A stretch of 64,000 bases of DNA, from positions 1 through 64,000 of the forward strand of contig MSJI02000878.1 of the NCBI GenBank assembly GCA_001931905.2, written 5' to 3'. The notes under the pieces are model-generated. The model did no database searches. It was given only the letters and a program-made list of their open reading frames with translations, and was not told the origin of the DNA. How positions within the stretch are numbered: position 1 is the first letter of the stretch; each line of letters starts with the position of its first letter. This stretch comes from Cladosporium sp. IMV 00045 (Eukaryota; Ascomycota; Dothideomycetes; Cladosporiales; Cladosporiaceae). Below are positions 9,855 to 20,840 of the stretch, one piece after another. A program made the translations under genes and the position numbers.

Positions 9855-10855
9855 ATTTGTTGATCTGTGAGGGAGCTTGAGGAGGTAATGCTATTTGCTG
9901 CTTGGTTACGATCAGATTGAGATTGATATGTTAAGTGTAACGAATGAATGAATTTATCACATCGCAACAATACGAAACATGAGCTACCTGAAACATGTGG
10001 TGACGCAACTGCCAGAATCACACAATACTAAAAATCCCACATCTGATATCCCCCACCCTTTGGTGCACGACCGTGTACATGTATTCGGGTGTTGATTGGC
10101 AAAGGGCGGAAAAGACAAGCGTTTCCATTCAACCGACATGCCCACACCCCCTCTCTCAAACCAAACCATTCAATGTTGACGACTATCACGTCAGGAAAGT
10201 ACATATGTCGAACGGTATCACAGCAGTGGAAGAAAAACAGAAGATCGAACTAGAGATTGATAAATATATATTCTTTCGACTGATTTTAGAGAACGGATAT
10301 GTATACACGGACGCTTAAAGGTGAAATACGTGTACACATACATGGTTTGTGGATAAAAGGAGGTGGATGGGAGAGTGAGAAGTCATAAAACAAGTCTTCT
10401 TTTCAAAATACTGTTGCATGTATTCGGTACTCGTTGGCAAATGACAGAAAAGCTGATCATTTCCACTCAACCAACTCACCCCACTCACTCACTCAGACCA
10501 AACTTTTCGACATTGAACACGTTCATGATAGAATAGGCAAGCAGCGATGGTGTCAGTACCTTGGCGGAGGGAACACAATATAGAGCCTTGAACGCAGTGT
10601 GTAGATACTCTTTCTGATGTGGAAAAACAAAATCACATACGAGAACGCTCAATGATGAGTAGCAGCAACAGTAGCAGTATTTGCAAAGGAAACCCTCCCT
10701 TACCATGATTCTCCCCCTGCCTTCCGCATCTCTCAAACACAAGAAGAAATTGGAGCCATGACCAAACCAAAATCACATCAAAAACCCAACAAACAAACCC
10801 AAAGAAAACCCAACCCAATCGTAAGGAACGTCCCAACTCCCCAAATCCCCTCACC
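9855..10855. other. 1-kb convergent intergenic region with a duplicated segment
   Basis: This is 3' flank of the repeat protein and of the sterol-transfer protein. It contains a diverged direct duplication, listed separately. No gene is supported. Confidence 0.5.
10078..10517. repeat. Diverged direct repeat of about 100 bp (two copies)
   Basis: The segment near 10078-10180 recurs near 10416-10517 in the same orientation, about 340 bp apart. Shared words in order are TGTATTCGG, TTGGCAAA, GAAAAG, TTTCCA.TCAACC, CACCCC, CTC.CTCA and ACCAAAC. Several small indels separate the copies. Neither copy encodes a convincing peptide. Confidence 0.6.
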
Positions 10856-13800
10856 TCAAGACTCGCCACCACCCCTGCCCCTCTCCACCGCGCCCTTCAA
10901 CGCCCTCAACCTCTCCTCCGTCACGCGAATAGCATCATCGACCTCTCGTCCCCTCATACTCTCCCCCTGCAACCTGCGCCCCATCTCCCTCGCGCTCAAA
11001 ACCTTCTGCCTCTCCTTGACTTCCGGCGCGTAAACGCCTGCTCCACTCGCCATACCGACGCGATCTTCCAACCAGTCCCACAACTCGCTCTCTTCCCTGC
11101 GCCACAGCTCTTCGTAAGCGGCCGTGCGGGCCGGCGAGCCGGAGAAGCCGACGCTGTTAGGCGTGTGGGACGAGCGGCTGGGGCCGGAGAGCCAGGTGTA
11201 CAGCAGCAGGGTGGCGAGGACGGCGATGATGACCTGGGAGGTGAAGAAGGGGCTAAGAATGGAGGTGATGGGCTCGAGCGGGCCGCGGAGCGGTTCGAAC
11301 ACGCCCCAATTGGGCGGCTTGTCGGTTGCGATGGTGCTTTGGCGGCGTTGGTCGGTGGCGCCCAGGGAGTCGAGGGTTTCTTTTTTGCCTTTGCGTTTGC
11401 CTTTGCGGGCGCCGGGTGCGCCGCTGGATTTTGCGGAGGGTTTGGTCGTCACAGCTGCGGTGAGGGCGCTGGTGATGTCTTTCACGTATTGGACTTGGCC
11501 GGCTTGGGCGCCGCTTTCGATTGGGCCTGGGATGGGGTTAGTTGGTTGATCTTAGGGTGTTGAGGGAGTGGAAGATGGTCATACCTCGAAGCCAGCTCTT
11601 GCCCGTCCATTCGATGGTGCAGTTTGCTATCATTCGTGTGCTGTTGCCGGGTCCCCACATCAGACAGTACTTGGTCTTGGTGGTGAAGACGCTACCACTT
11701 GGAACATCGGGCGTTTGTGTACTGCAGTTCACCGTCACGTGCTTTTCCAAATCGAACGCTTCCAGAGTGTTGGTAGTGATACACTTCGTTTGTTTCGGTC
11801 CCACAGCTCCTGAAAGTGGCTTGATGTACGAAAACGTCAAAGATTTGTGGTCGTTGTCAAGACCAGTCTTGTCATCAGTGAGATCCAATTCGCGCGATTT
11901 CTGGTCCTCGACAAGCCATCTCTTCATAAAAGCCCCCGAAGTGGGACCAAACATCATTGAGTACACCTTGCCGAGTGGCGCTGGGATCGTGGTGTCCGTC
12001 AGAGGTCGATCGTAATGTTCGGCAGTATCGGTACACTCTGTAGGCGGATGTGTCGGTGGCCCAGGGAAATCTCCACCTGCGGGAGTGCCAGCTGCTGCGG
12101 CCTCAGCAGGGTCCAATGTTCTGGAGAGGTTGATATTTGAAGATGCTGCTCCTCCAAGTGGTTGTGCAGAGGTTTTGCGGCTCAGCACAGCCTCTCCCAC
12201 GTCACTACCCGCCATGCTTCGACCAGCGTCAGGCTCCGTGTAGCTGCCGAAATCGTCGTCGTCGTCGTCTTCATCGTAGACTTCATCTTCAGAAGCATCG
12301 TCAGAAACGTCCTCTGATAAAATCGAGTCCGCCTTCTCGGTCTTATCGCTCGCTTGTGTATTGTCCAAGGCCACGCCGTTGAGTGAGCTCTTCAGATTCG
12401 GATGGCTAATCTTCCAAATTCCTATCAGTAGATCATACGTCGAATCGCGAGCCACGAAACTTGCAAACGTGTTGCGGGCTTGTAATGTCTGGATCACAAT
12501 CGCGTTGGGAAACACCACTGCCGTGTTCTTCTTCTCTACAGAGACGACCTCGTCGAAGCTGATGACCAGATTCGTCACCCAGCCGAAGATGTTGCTCGAA
12601 AAGCAGATGTGGCCTTCAGACACGTACAGGCGCCCGTGCAATAAGATGTCTCTCTGCAAAGCCGCGCTGTAATCTTCGATCAAATAATCATCTTCCGGAA
12701 CACTACGGAACAGCTGGTGGAAGTCCTTGTTCCTCTTACTACTCGCGACCGCGAAACCCGTCTGGCGATGCACTGGGCCGCTTGGGTTGGGATTCAAGGT
12801 GGAAAAGCCACCAGCGCTGTCTTTCAGCGCTGCAGCGATGCTGTTGGCGTTGGTGTTGGTCGTCGCGGAACTAGCGCGATGTCGCCTCCGGCGTCCACTG
12901 ATTTTACTTCGAACACTACCCGAACGTTTCAAGCCTTCGCCGTCGGCACCAAATCGCGGCGGAGTTTGGTCGCCATTGAGGGTCAGTCTGTCTTGCGAGG
13001 CGACAGATATGGGTCTCGCACCCATTGCCTGGCTGACTGCGGTTGCCACTGGCTTTTCATATGCTACCGACACTGCTCTGGCGGCAGCATCTTCTTCCGC
13101 CTTGTTTGCTTGAGGGCTCGCGTTGAACTCATCATGCTGCCTCGGCAGGTCACTTGTGGACTCCATTGACCCCTCTATTCCAAACTGACTCAAGCTGAGA
13201 TCACCTTTTCCGAGTGTCTCGACTGCAGCTTGAGTAGACGTGTCTGGATCGTCACTTTTGCTCTCCACACCAGGAATCACCTCTTCACTGTCACCTTCTT
13301 GTGGCTTGACCGCCGCTGGTGTAGGTTTGTTTTTCTGGCCAGTATTAATGCTGGTGCTCAACTGATCGGCGGCCTTTTGCGCTACGTTAAAGACAGACGA
13401 AAAGAAACCGCTCGCAGTTGTGGGTTGTGTAAGAGTTCCGCCAGGTGTTTTTGTCTCTTCGATAGTCGGCGTCAATGGAGCAGCGATCGAGTTTGATAGT
13501 TTACTTGGAAGGTTCTGCGATTGCGCGCGACGGTGTCTGATGCTTTCCACTGACGAGAGGGGCTTTGTCGGCGACTGTTTTGCCGCGGACTTCGGAGGGA
13601 AGGTTGCGTTCGAGGGATCTGTGGGAGTCGGCGGCGTGACCAGAGTTGTCGGGGTACCTGGCTGACTCGGTGAATGAATCGGTGGGGTATCTGGGAGTGA
13701 TGACGAGGTGTTCAATCTCGTCCTGAGCGGCGTGGCCGTTGATGTGGACGATTCTGTCTGCTTCTCACTGGCACCGGGTGGAGGAGCTGGATGAGGCGGG

Positions 13801-15234
13801 GTTTCAGGAGCTGCGACGTTCTCCGCAGGCGGAAGTTGTATAGGTGAAACAAGTTCGTCTGGACCGGGATCTGTCTGGGCAGGTGTCGTTTCTTGAGGCT
13901 CCGTCGGTACCGGCTCTTGTGAACTAAGGCTGTTCTTCCTACTCCTTGGCTTGAACAAGCCGCCTATTCCCCCAAGACCGCCAGCTTCTCCTCCCAATCT
14001 TGAATCGTTTGACTTTCTGCGATTGCGCGCAAAGCCAGCCCTGAGCTTGTCGGCAGGCGACGAGCTTGCGTTGCGATTGCGCTTGGCGGTAGGATTGAGT
14101 ATAGGGGAAGTGGATGCGCGGGATGGTTCAATGATTTGAGGGAGCGAAGAGGATGAATCGTTTAGTGGAGGCACTGTCGCGGCAGAGTCGTCCGGCGTAT
14201 CTGATACGGTGTGAGGCTCAGCCTGAAGCTGAGGCGAAGACAAGGTCAGGTAGCCGCGGTGGGACTGATGAGGTGAGATTGTCGGTCTGACGGGTTTTCT
14301 GCACGCAAAGTCAAGGGTTAACGAGATGTATTGGCGGAGAGGATCACATGCATGAGACGAGAGGAAATAAGAACGACATGGACATAACAACAGGACATGT
14401 GCAAACCCCTTTGCAGCGGCGGTGGTCTAGACAGCCAGGCCAGGCGACAGGTTGGATGTGCCGCTTACGACTGGTAGGAGCATTGGCAAAGGTGGAGCGA
14501 CACCAAGCAGCAGATGTCATAGCGTAAACACGACGAGGAGCCCGGGGATTGCGAGGCGAGAGCGAGGCTGCTGAGAGAAAGTTCGCTTTCGGCTCGGAGC
14601 GAAGCATGAGCTCTCTCTCTCTCTCTTGTCGAAGAGAGAGCATGTTGCCAAACAATGGGGTATGGCATGCATTGTGTAATAAGAAAAAAAGGTCGTGCAA
14701 AGGGAGGACAAAATGATGGCACAAGGCTATGAGACATTCCAGTACGTACCCTTCAATGTCGGAGCCATCGTCGGTCAACAGGCTGCTGTTGCCGTCCTCG
14801 TCCAGCAGAGAGCCGTTGGTGTCGGAGAGAGCGAGATCGCCAGCAGAGTCGCCCGAGTGTACGCTGAGGGTATTGTTGTTCGTAGTGGTATTATTGTCCT
14901 TTTCTTTGCGCATCAACCTCCTACTGCCGCGATCGATCAGCGCAGACAGGCGTCTGTTGGAAGCGGACTCCTCGCTGCCTCGGCGTTCGTCGGTGGACCT
15001 TCGCGTGCGCTCCTTGACTTTGTCCATATGCGCCCTCATGTCTGCGGGACCTGCTGACTCATCGCCGGTGGTGGAAGATGCGCCGCTGGGGAGGGAGAGG
15101 GAGGAGAGGTTGTTGTTGTTGTTGTCGGACTTGTCGATTGATGTTTGGGACCCGCCATGGTCATTACGTCGCAGTCGCGACACTCCTCGGGAGGAGGGAG
15201 TGGCAGTAGCGCCAAGCGGTTCGGTAGCAGGCAT
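10856..15234 (-). CDS. GRAM and VASt domain sterol-transfer protein, LAM/Ysp2-like
   Basis: Three exons, complement(14750..15234), (11585..14298) and (10856..11526), keep frame and give 1289 residues. The family moves sterol between ER and plasma membrane at contact sites. A long disordered Ser/Thr/Pro/Asn-rich N-terminus spans residues 1-680. The GRAM domain is at about 680-790 (FHQLFRSVPEDDYLIEDYSA, then GRLYVSEGHICFSSNIFGW). An acidic linker follows, then a single VASt/StART-like domain at about 910-1085 (PLGKVYSMMFGP, WTGKSWLRG) crossing the 58-bp second intron. A single membrane helix is at about 1160-1180 (VIIAVLATLLLYTWL), with a coiled C-tail. One VASt domain makes it like yeast Lam1/Lam3/Lam5/Lam6 rather than the two-domain Lam2/Lam4. 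Intron 1 is 451 bp, long for this region. Confidence 0.9.
14609..14641. repeat. CT/GA inverted simple repeat inside intron 1
   Basis: A (CT)n run is followed a few bases later by AGAGAGAG, so the transcribed intron could fold into a short hairpin. It lies within the unusually long first intron of the sterol-transfer gene. Confidence 0.5.
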
Positions 15235-15938
15235 TTAGCGGTTTAGCGGTTCCAAGGCGCAAATAACGGAACCTGATAGACGACTAGCCGAAGATCCGCA
15301 GCCCATCAATCGTCTTGGTAAAGTCCTGAAGGGCGGGAAAAAGAGCCGTTCGCTAAGACGGCCAATTATTGCTGCGACTCGTGACCTCACAAGGCTCGTA
15401 AGGCTTGAGTTTGGAGGGAGGGAGGGGCAGGGAAGACAAGATGGTGCAAGCAGCGGAAACGTTTGAGAGCAGGTATGAACGGATATATGTATTATCAGTG
15501 TATGGTGTTGGAATGCTAATGGGAAGAATAGAAATGTGACATGAACCGTAATCTACACGCGACAGAGCTGGTCTAGAAGGCATGTAAGGGAGTCCTTGCT
15601 TGAGTCGTTGCTCTCACTCTTTCGCTTCGAACTAATCACAGCAACAAACGTGGGGAGAGCTGAGTCGTCTCCATCATCTCTCTCTATCTCTCTCCTCGCT
15701 GATTGTGACTTTCGCCTCCCCCCACCTCTCTACGACATCTTGTCTCACATACCTGATCGTGCCTCAGGCCTTTCTCATCAGCCTCTTTGGGTAACAGTCA
15801 ATATAGAGATCAAGTCACACGACCACATACCAAAATCTGATCACGTCCTACATTCCCACTATCTTGTAATACCTGTCATGCTGTAGACCGACAACGCTCG
15901 CCTCACCCATCTGACTTCACCTTCTCACTTACCTCAGT
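15235..15938. other. Divergent intergenic region
   Basis: About 700 bp between divergent starts. It is pyrimidine-rich with TCTCTATCTCTCTC near 15680-15697, as expected of a fungal promoter and leader. No gene is supported. Confidence 0.5.
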
Positions 15939-17577
15939 ATGGCCGATGTTGCTCCTTTGAATAGCGTAGGCTTTCCATGACCATGGCCATGACCACCATC
16001 ACTCCAACATACTAACTCTCACCAGGCACACGCGCACGCACGGAAAGCCGCTCATGAAACCGACAAAGTCCACTGGGACGAGGCTGCCGAGGAGCATCGT
16101 AGTGCAGCCGCCGATTTCTCACGCGCTGCCAAAACCGCCGGCGATAGCGAGGCCTTACGAGTGCTTCGCCTGCTTGAAGCTCAACACGAGAATCGCGCGT
16201 ATCATCAAATCGCACAACACTGCTCAACTGAACGAGGCCATCGCGGAGACTACCACAACCTCAGACATCGAGGGAGCCAAAGATGATGCCGAATCCTCAG
16301 CAACAACCTCCACCGCCACCGGCGAGACATCCACACCAAAGAAGACATCGACCACATCGGCAATCGCCGCCGCCAGACTCAACGCCCGTGCACGAGAATC
16401 ATCACCCTCGCTCGCTCGAGATATAGCTTCGCGAAGAGGCATCCGCCCTCAAGGAAATGCGTCCTCTCAAGCCACCCTCACGAGATCTAGACAACTATCA
16501 CCCGAATCACAACGCAGGAAGAATGCAGTAGCACCACGCATTCCACCTTCTATAATGGAAAGCTCGGCCACTCTACCGGCGAAGAAACCTCATTCCAAGG
16601 CCGACGACGAAGGCTTCGCCACTTTCTACAACAGCCTTACCACCGGCACGATGTCCAAACTCTCCTCCGTCCTCGCCTACGCAGGCCTACCCCTCACAGC
16701 CGAGGAACCACAGACACGCAGCGAAGCGTCTCAAACCCCACAAGCAGGCGTGGAGAAATCGCGAAAGGACCGCAGCAGCAACAACCGCACAGTCAACGCC
16801 ACCACCGAGCCCGACGTCAAGAAATACATCTCCAAAGCCGCCCTGTCAGCCATCGAAGATGACCATCGCCAACGCGGCTCTCACGGCCAAGTCTTCGGCC
16901 CAGCAGAGAGCTTCTACGTCGTCCAGAAAGGCGGCGGAACCTACTCCTACGCCGACATCGCGCGCAACCAGCAATTACACAACGCCGCTGCTGGCAGAGG
17001 AGGCGAAGATGAAGAATCCTTCGTCGACGCCCAAGAAGTAGTCAGTCCCGGCAGCAGTGGCGGCGGCGGCGGCATATCCTCACCCCGCCACAGCCGCGCA
17101 GCGTTCGGCAAATCGCGCACAGCAGAAGAACTAGAATTGGAAAACACGACGCTGAAAACCACCCTCGAACAGCTCGCCTCGCGCCTCTCCAACTTCGAAG
17201 TCCACGCGCAAGACGCCTCTATGGCCGCCATAGCGCAGTCGATGGCGAGTCTGCACAATTCTCCGCACGCTCTGCCACCGGGGAAATCCAGCGCTGCTGC
17301 GACAGCAACGACCACAGCACCCGCAACGGCCGCAGGAGACTCAGCGCACACCCTGCAAGACGCGCTAGGCCGCGTGCGCGCTCTGGAAGCGCAGCTGACG
17401 AGCCAGGCGGAGCAGCATGAGAAATTGGAGGCGCTGGCGCAGAAGCAGGAGAGGAAGATTCGCATGTATCACAGCAAGTGGGAGGATGTCAAGAAGAGCG
17501 CGCGGGAGAAGGAGAAGGTTAAGAGGGAGAAGGCGGAGGCGGAGGCGGCGGGGAAGGCGGGGGGTAGTGGAGGGTGA
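15939..17577 (+). CDS. MIT-like/Atg38-like coiled-coil protein
   Basis: Exon 1 (15939..15965) encodes MADVAPLNS and splices, with an ACTAAC branch site, to 16026. The second exon reads AHAHARKAAHETDKVHW and SAAADFSRAAKTAGDSEALR, an alpha-helical MIT-type repeat like the start of Atg38/NRBF2 proteins, which bridge the autophagy PI3-kinase complex. Downstream, in another frame, a long open frame carries SSPSLARDIASRRG, ESFYVVQKGGGTYSYADI, a heptad-rich segment (ENTTLKTTLEQLASRL) and a C-terminal coiled coil (KIRMYHSKWEDVKKS) before the stop at 17575-17577. The frames must be joined between about 16194 and 16380. The best intron (GT at 16199, AG at 16376) is in phase but weak; a lost CG in the (CG)n run at 16194-16199 is the alternative. 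The gene is real; its middle is uncertain. Confidence 0.75.
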
Positions 17578-18500
17578 TGTGTTCTTTGGAAGGGGTTTCA
17601 GGTGTGGGAGGTGATCCATGTATTGTCTCTTGAGAGAAAAGAAGAGTGTAACGCGATATGATACTTCGAAGAAAGAGTGGATATCAAATCCTCTAGAATT
17701 ATTTCTCAAGACTGGCTCTCATCGCACGCTTTATACTCGTCCATTAAGGCCAAATCAATTCACTCTTGGAACATGAGTTGAAACGCGTGTTTCCGAATCC
17801 TCATCCCAATCCCTAGAGCCTTCCAAGGCTGCTAATTATTAGTTCAGAAGGCATAGGGCCACGCGGATCTTCGCACCGTGAAGCGCCCGGGCCGTAAGGC
17901 GAGATCTCAATTTAAGCTCCAGCCGAGATCGGGTCGGAGTGCGAGATCTCTCCTAAGCGCTTTCTTTCTTCACTTTGCCCTACAGGAAAGTTGAAGGGTG
18001 AAGAATTGCCCTGTGCTTCCTTTCGCTACTGGTGCTTGGGCTTTCGTGAAGCCTTGGGCATGTTTCGTGTTTCGCAGCGCGTGCGTGGCTGAGCCGCTGG
18101 TCTGCTTTTCTGGAATATTGTCCCGAGTGCTGGGAGATTCTTTCTGGACTTTCTGTGTCTTTGACTGCTTGCTGGAGACGCCTTCGTCGGTGTGATATTA
18201 CTATCGCACGGCACAGTCCTGCGCCGGAGTCTGTCTTCACCACTTGGAATAGGGTTTCCTGGATACTTCGCAGACAAGCATCGCCGAGACTCGCCTTCAT
18301 GAGCTTATTGCGCGACATCTAAACCTAAAGACACCGCATTCATACATCCGACTATCCAAGACATTCGACCGTATTCGTCACATGGGACATTCTATGGGCC
18401 ATCATAGCATATTCATTCGACCGGCGACGTTTCCCACTTGAGAGGGAAACATCCCCAGCAACAACGTCGCCTCCCCTTTCCAACAGGAAACATACCGACC
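17578..18500. other. 0.9-kb intergenic region
   Basis: Holds the 3' flank of the Atg38-like gene and the upstream region of the DUF300 gene. An in-frame ATG at 18438 would add 21 polar residues to the DUF300 protein but is less likely than 18501. No other gene is supported. Confidence 0.5.
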
Positions 18501-20240
18501 ATGGTCATCAAATGCAATGCCACCCTCGACCACCTGACCGTAGCAGAAGAACCTCTCTGGCCAGAATGGAGCCCTATGACATTCCATGAATTCGGTCTTG
18601 GACTTAGCAGTCTGTTTGGCCTGATCTCGGTACTCATAGCCTTCTACCTCATCTTCCAACACGCAACCCACTACCTCGTCCCCAGCCAACAGAAACACAT
18701 CATCCGCATCCTGCTTATGATCCCGGTATACTCGGCGGTGTCGTTTCTGAGCTACCTCTACTACCAGCATGCAATCTACTTCCAAGTCGCGCGAGACTGC
18801 TACGAAGCATTCGCCATCTCCAGCTTCTTCACCCTCATGTGCGAGTACGTGGCGCCGGGCCTGCACGAGCAGAAGAATTTCTTCCGCACCCTCACCCCCG
18901 TCAACTGGTTCTGGGGCGTCTTCTTCCTGCAGAAATGCACCGGTGGCGAACACCGCGGTCCCTTCCGCAAACCGCGCTCCGGCCTCACCTGGTTCAACGT
19001 CATCTGGGCCGGCGTCTTCCAGTACTGCCTGGTGCGCGTGCTCTTCACCGTCGTCTCCGTCATCTCCCAGGCCTTCGACCGCTACTGCGAACACTCCCTC
19101 AGCCCGGCCTTCGCGCACATCTGGGTCGTGTGCTTCGAAGGCGCCAGCGTGACAGTTGCCATGTTCTGCCTCGTGCAGTTCTACATCCAGCTCAAACAGC
19201 ACCTGAGCGCCTACAAGCCCGCGCTGAAAATCATCTGCATCAAACTCGTCATCTTCTTCTCATTCTGGCAAAGCATGGTGATCAGCTTCGCCGCCTCCTC
19301 CCACGGACCCCTGCAACCCAACGATAAACTCAGCTACCCAGATATATACATCGGCATCCCCTCCGTGCTGCTCGTCGTGGAAATGGCCTTCTTCGCTATT
19401 CTACATGTCTTCGCTTTCCACTGGAAACCTTACTCCCTCAAGCACGGCGCCGCGGCGTACACGCGCAGCGGCCACAGCGTCGAGAACGGCGCGCCGACCA
19501 CTCTGCCCCTGTCTTCTAGGAGGTATAGGGGTTTCTGGTATGCGATGTACGACTCTTTCAATCCGTGGGATATCGTCAAGGCGTCTGCGAGGGGTTTGAG
19601 GTGGATGTTTGTTAGGTACAAGGTCCGCCATGCCGATCCGTCGTATGAGCCTGCGCATAAGCTTGCTTCGTCGGGGAAAGAGGACGGGAATACTTCTCCT
19701 GGTGCTGGTGGTGGGGATGCAGAGCTCTCGCATCCTGCATCGTCGACTGCGAATCTTGGAACTACCATTACCATCACCACAGTGGGCGACTCATCTTTCC
19801 ACGTCCCACCGACTATAAAAACAACACCCCAAGCTGAAGACGACACGGCCGGACTCCTAAGCAACTCCGCACAACCTGGCAGATCTCACTCCCCTCCACC
19901 TCCAAGCCCTCTGAGTCCCATCTCATACAACGGCCAAGACAGCCATTACTTCCCTCCAGCGCCACAAGTCGACGGCGGGCTTGGTCACGGTCCAGCAGAC
20001 GCAATGCCAAGCTGGCAGGCAGATGAGGCGATGTATCATCAGGTGCATCCTACTGCGCTGCAACCTGGAGCATCTGGAGCAGGGCGGGTAGCGGGCTTGG
20101 GGCTTGAAAATGGGGATCAGACACGGCGAGAGGAGGGTCATGAATATGATGAGCATGACTTAGGTGCAGGACGGGCGGGCTTGAGTTACCCTCATCATGA
20201 TGGTGGCGGCACAGCAGACCATCGAGGGCGAGGGGTGTAA
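18501..20240 (+). CDS. DUF300 / TMEM184-like seven-helix membrane protein
   Basis: This 579-residue single-exon protein belongs to the organic-solute-transporter-alpha/TMEM184/LAZ1 family (DUF300), found on vacuolar or endosomal membranes in studied species; the exact role is unknown. I chose the ATG at 18501 because it sits in ACCATGG and opens directly into the polar lumenal leader MVIKCNATLDHLTVAEE. Seven hydrophobic helices run from about residue 28 to 320. Family segments include HIIRILLMIPVYSAVSFLSY, ISSFFTLMCEYV, and the Cys/Pro-rich loop before the second half. The C-terminal about 240 residues are polar, Pro/Ser/Gly-rich and probably cytosolic. Nothing looks broken. Confidence 0.87.
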   Translation: MVIKCNATLDHLTVAEEPLWPEWSPMTFHEFGLGLSSLFGLISVLIAFYLIFQHATHYLVPSQQKHIIRILLMIPVYSAVSFLSYLYYQHAIYFQVARDCYEAFAISSFFTLMCEYVAPGLHEQKNFFRTLTPVNWFWGVFFLQKCTGGEHRGPFRKPRSGLTWFNVIWAGVFQYCLVRVLFTVVSVISQAFDRYCEHSLSPAFAHIWVVCFEGASVTVAMFCLVQFYIQLKQHLSAYKPALKIICIKLVIFFSFWQSMVISFAASSHGPLQPNDKLSYPDIYIGIPSVLLVVEMAFFAILHVFAFHWKPYSLKHGAAAYTRSGHSVENGAPTTLPLSSRRYRGFWYAMYDSFNPWDIVKASARGLRWMFVRYKVRHADPSYEPAHKLASSGKEDGNTSPGAGGGDAELSHPASSTANLGTTITITTVGDSSFHVPPTIKTTPQAEDDTAGLLSNSAQPGRSHSPPPPSPLSPISYNGQDSHYFPPAPQVDGGLGHGPADAMPSWQADEAMYHQVHPTALQPGASGAGRVAGLGLENGDQTRREEGHEYDEHDLGAGRAGLSYPHHDGGGTADHRGRGV

Positions 20241-20840
20241 CATAGCGGGTTGTATATCGTTCATTGTCTCTTGTTTTCTGTCCCATTTCCTCCTTATCTC
20301 GCTACTGCTATCTCTTCTTTTTTTTTTATTCTTCTTCTTCTTCTTCTTCTTCTTCTTCTCAGAGTGGCTGACTGGTCACATGACGCACCTTTTCAATGCG
20401 CAAAAGGCGCTGCTGCATGCTGTCAGCTTTCTCAATGATGCTTGCAAGCTCATGGCTTACATGCGCCATGCACCAGCGCCACCAGCTGAGATGGAAGAGT
20501 TTGGGCACACTGACTGAACTAGGATAGGTCTACAAGGTATTATAATGCTACCTAGCAGTATTGATAAAGGTCAGGGTGCCCTTCTACTCCTGATGTTATC
20601 TGACAGTTATGAGAAAGCCAACTTACGATTCGTCGAAGAGCGTGCGACATGTCGCGGTCACGTTTCGTGATAGGACAATACCCCTTACATCACCTTACAT
20701 CACCCCATGGCTGCATGTCGGGCAACACACGAGGTCAGCTGATCGGGACAGACATTGCGGTATATGAATGAGATGCTCAGCCTTCCACTCAATAGACACC
20801 TTCACACTTTCCCTCGACAGAAGTTACATCTCAAATTAAC
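20241..20840. other. Intergenic region with microsatellite
   Basis: Holds the DUF300 3' flank and the upstream of the next gene. The words TTACATCACC occur twice in tandem near 20693-20713. No gene is supported. Confidence 0.5.
20329..20360 (+). repeat. (TTC)n microsatellite
   Basis: About ten TTC units directly follow a T run, roughly 90 bp after the DUF300 stop codon, probably in its 3' UTR. Confidence 0.85.

Noticed and set aside
18438..18500. Upstream ATG extending the DUF300 protein by 21 residues
   Set aside because: The added residues are Gln/Arg-rich and unlike the family N-terminus; the ATG at 18501 sits in a strong ACCATGG context.
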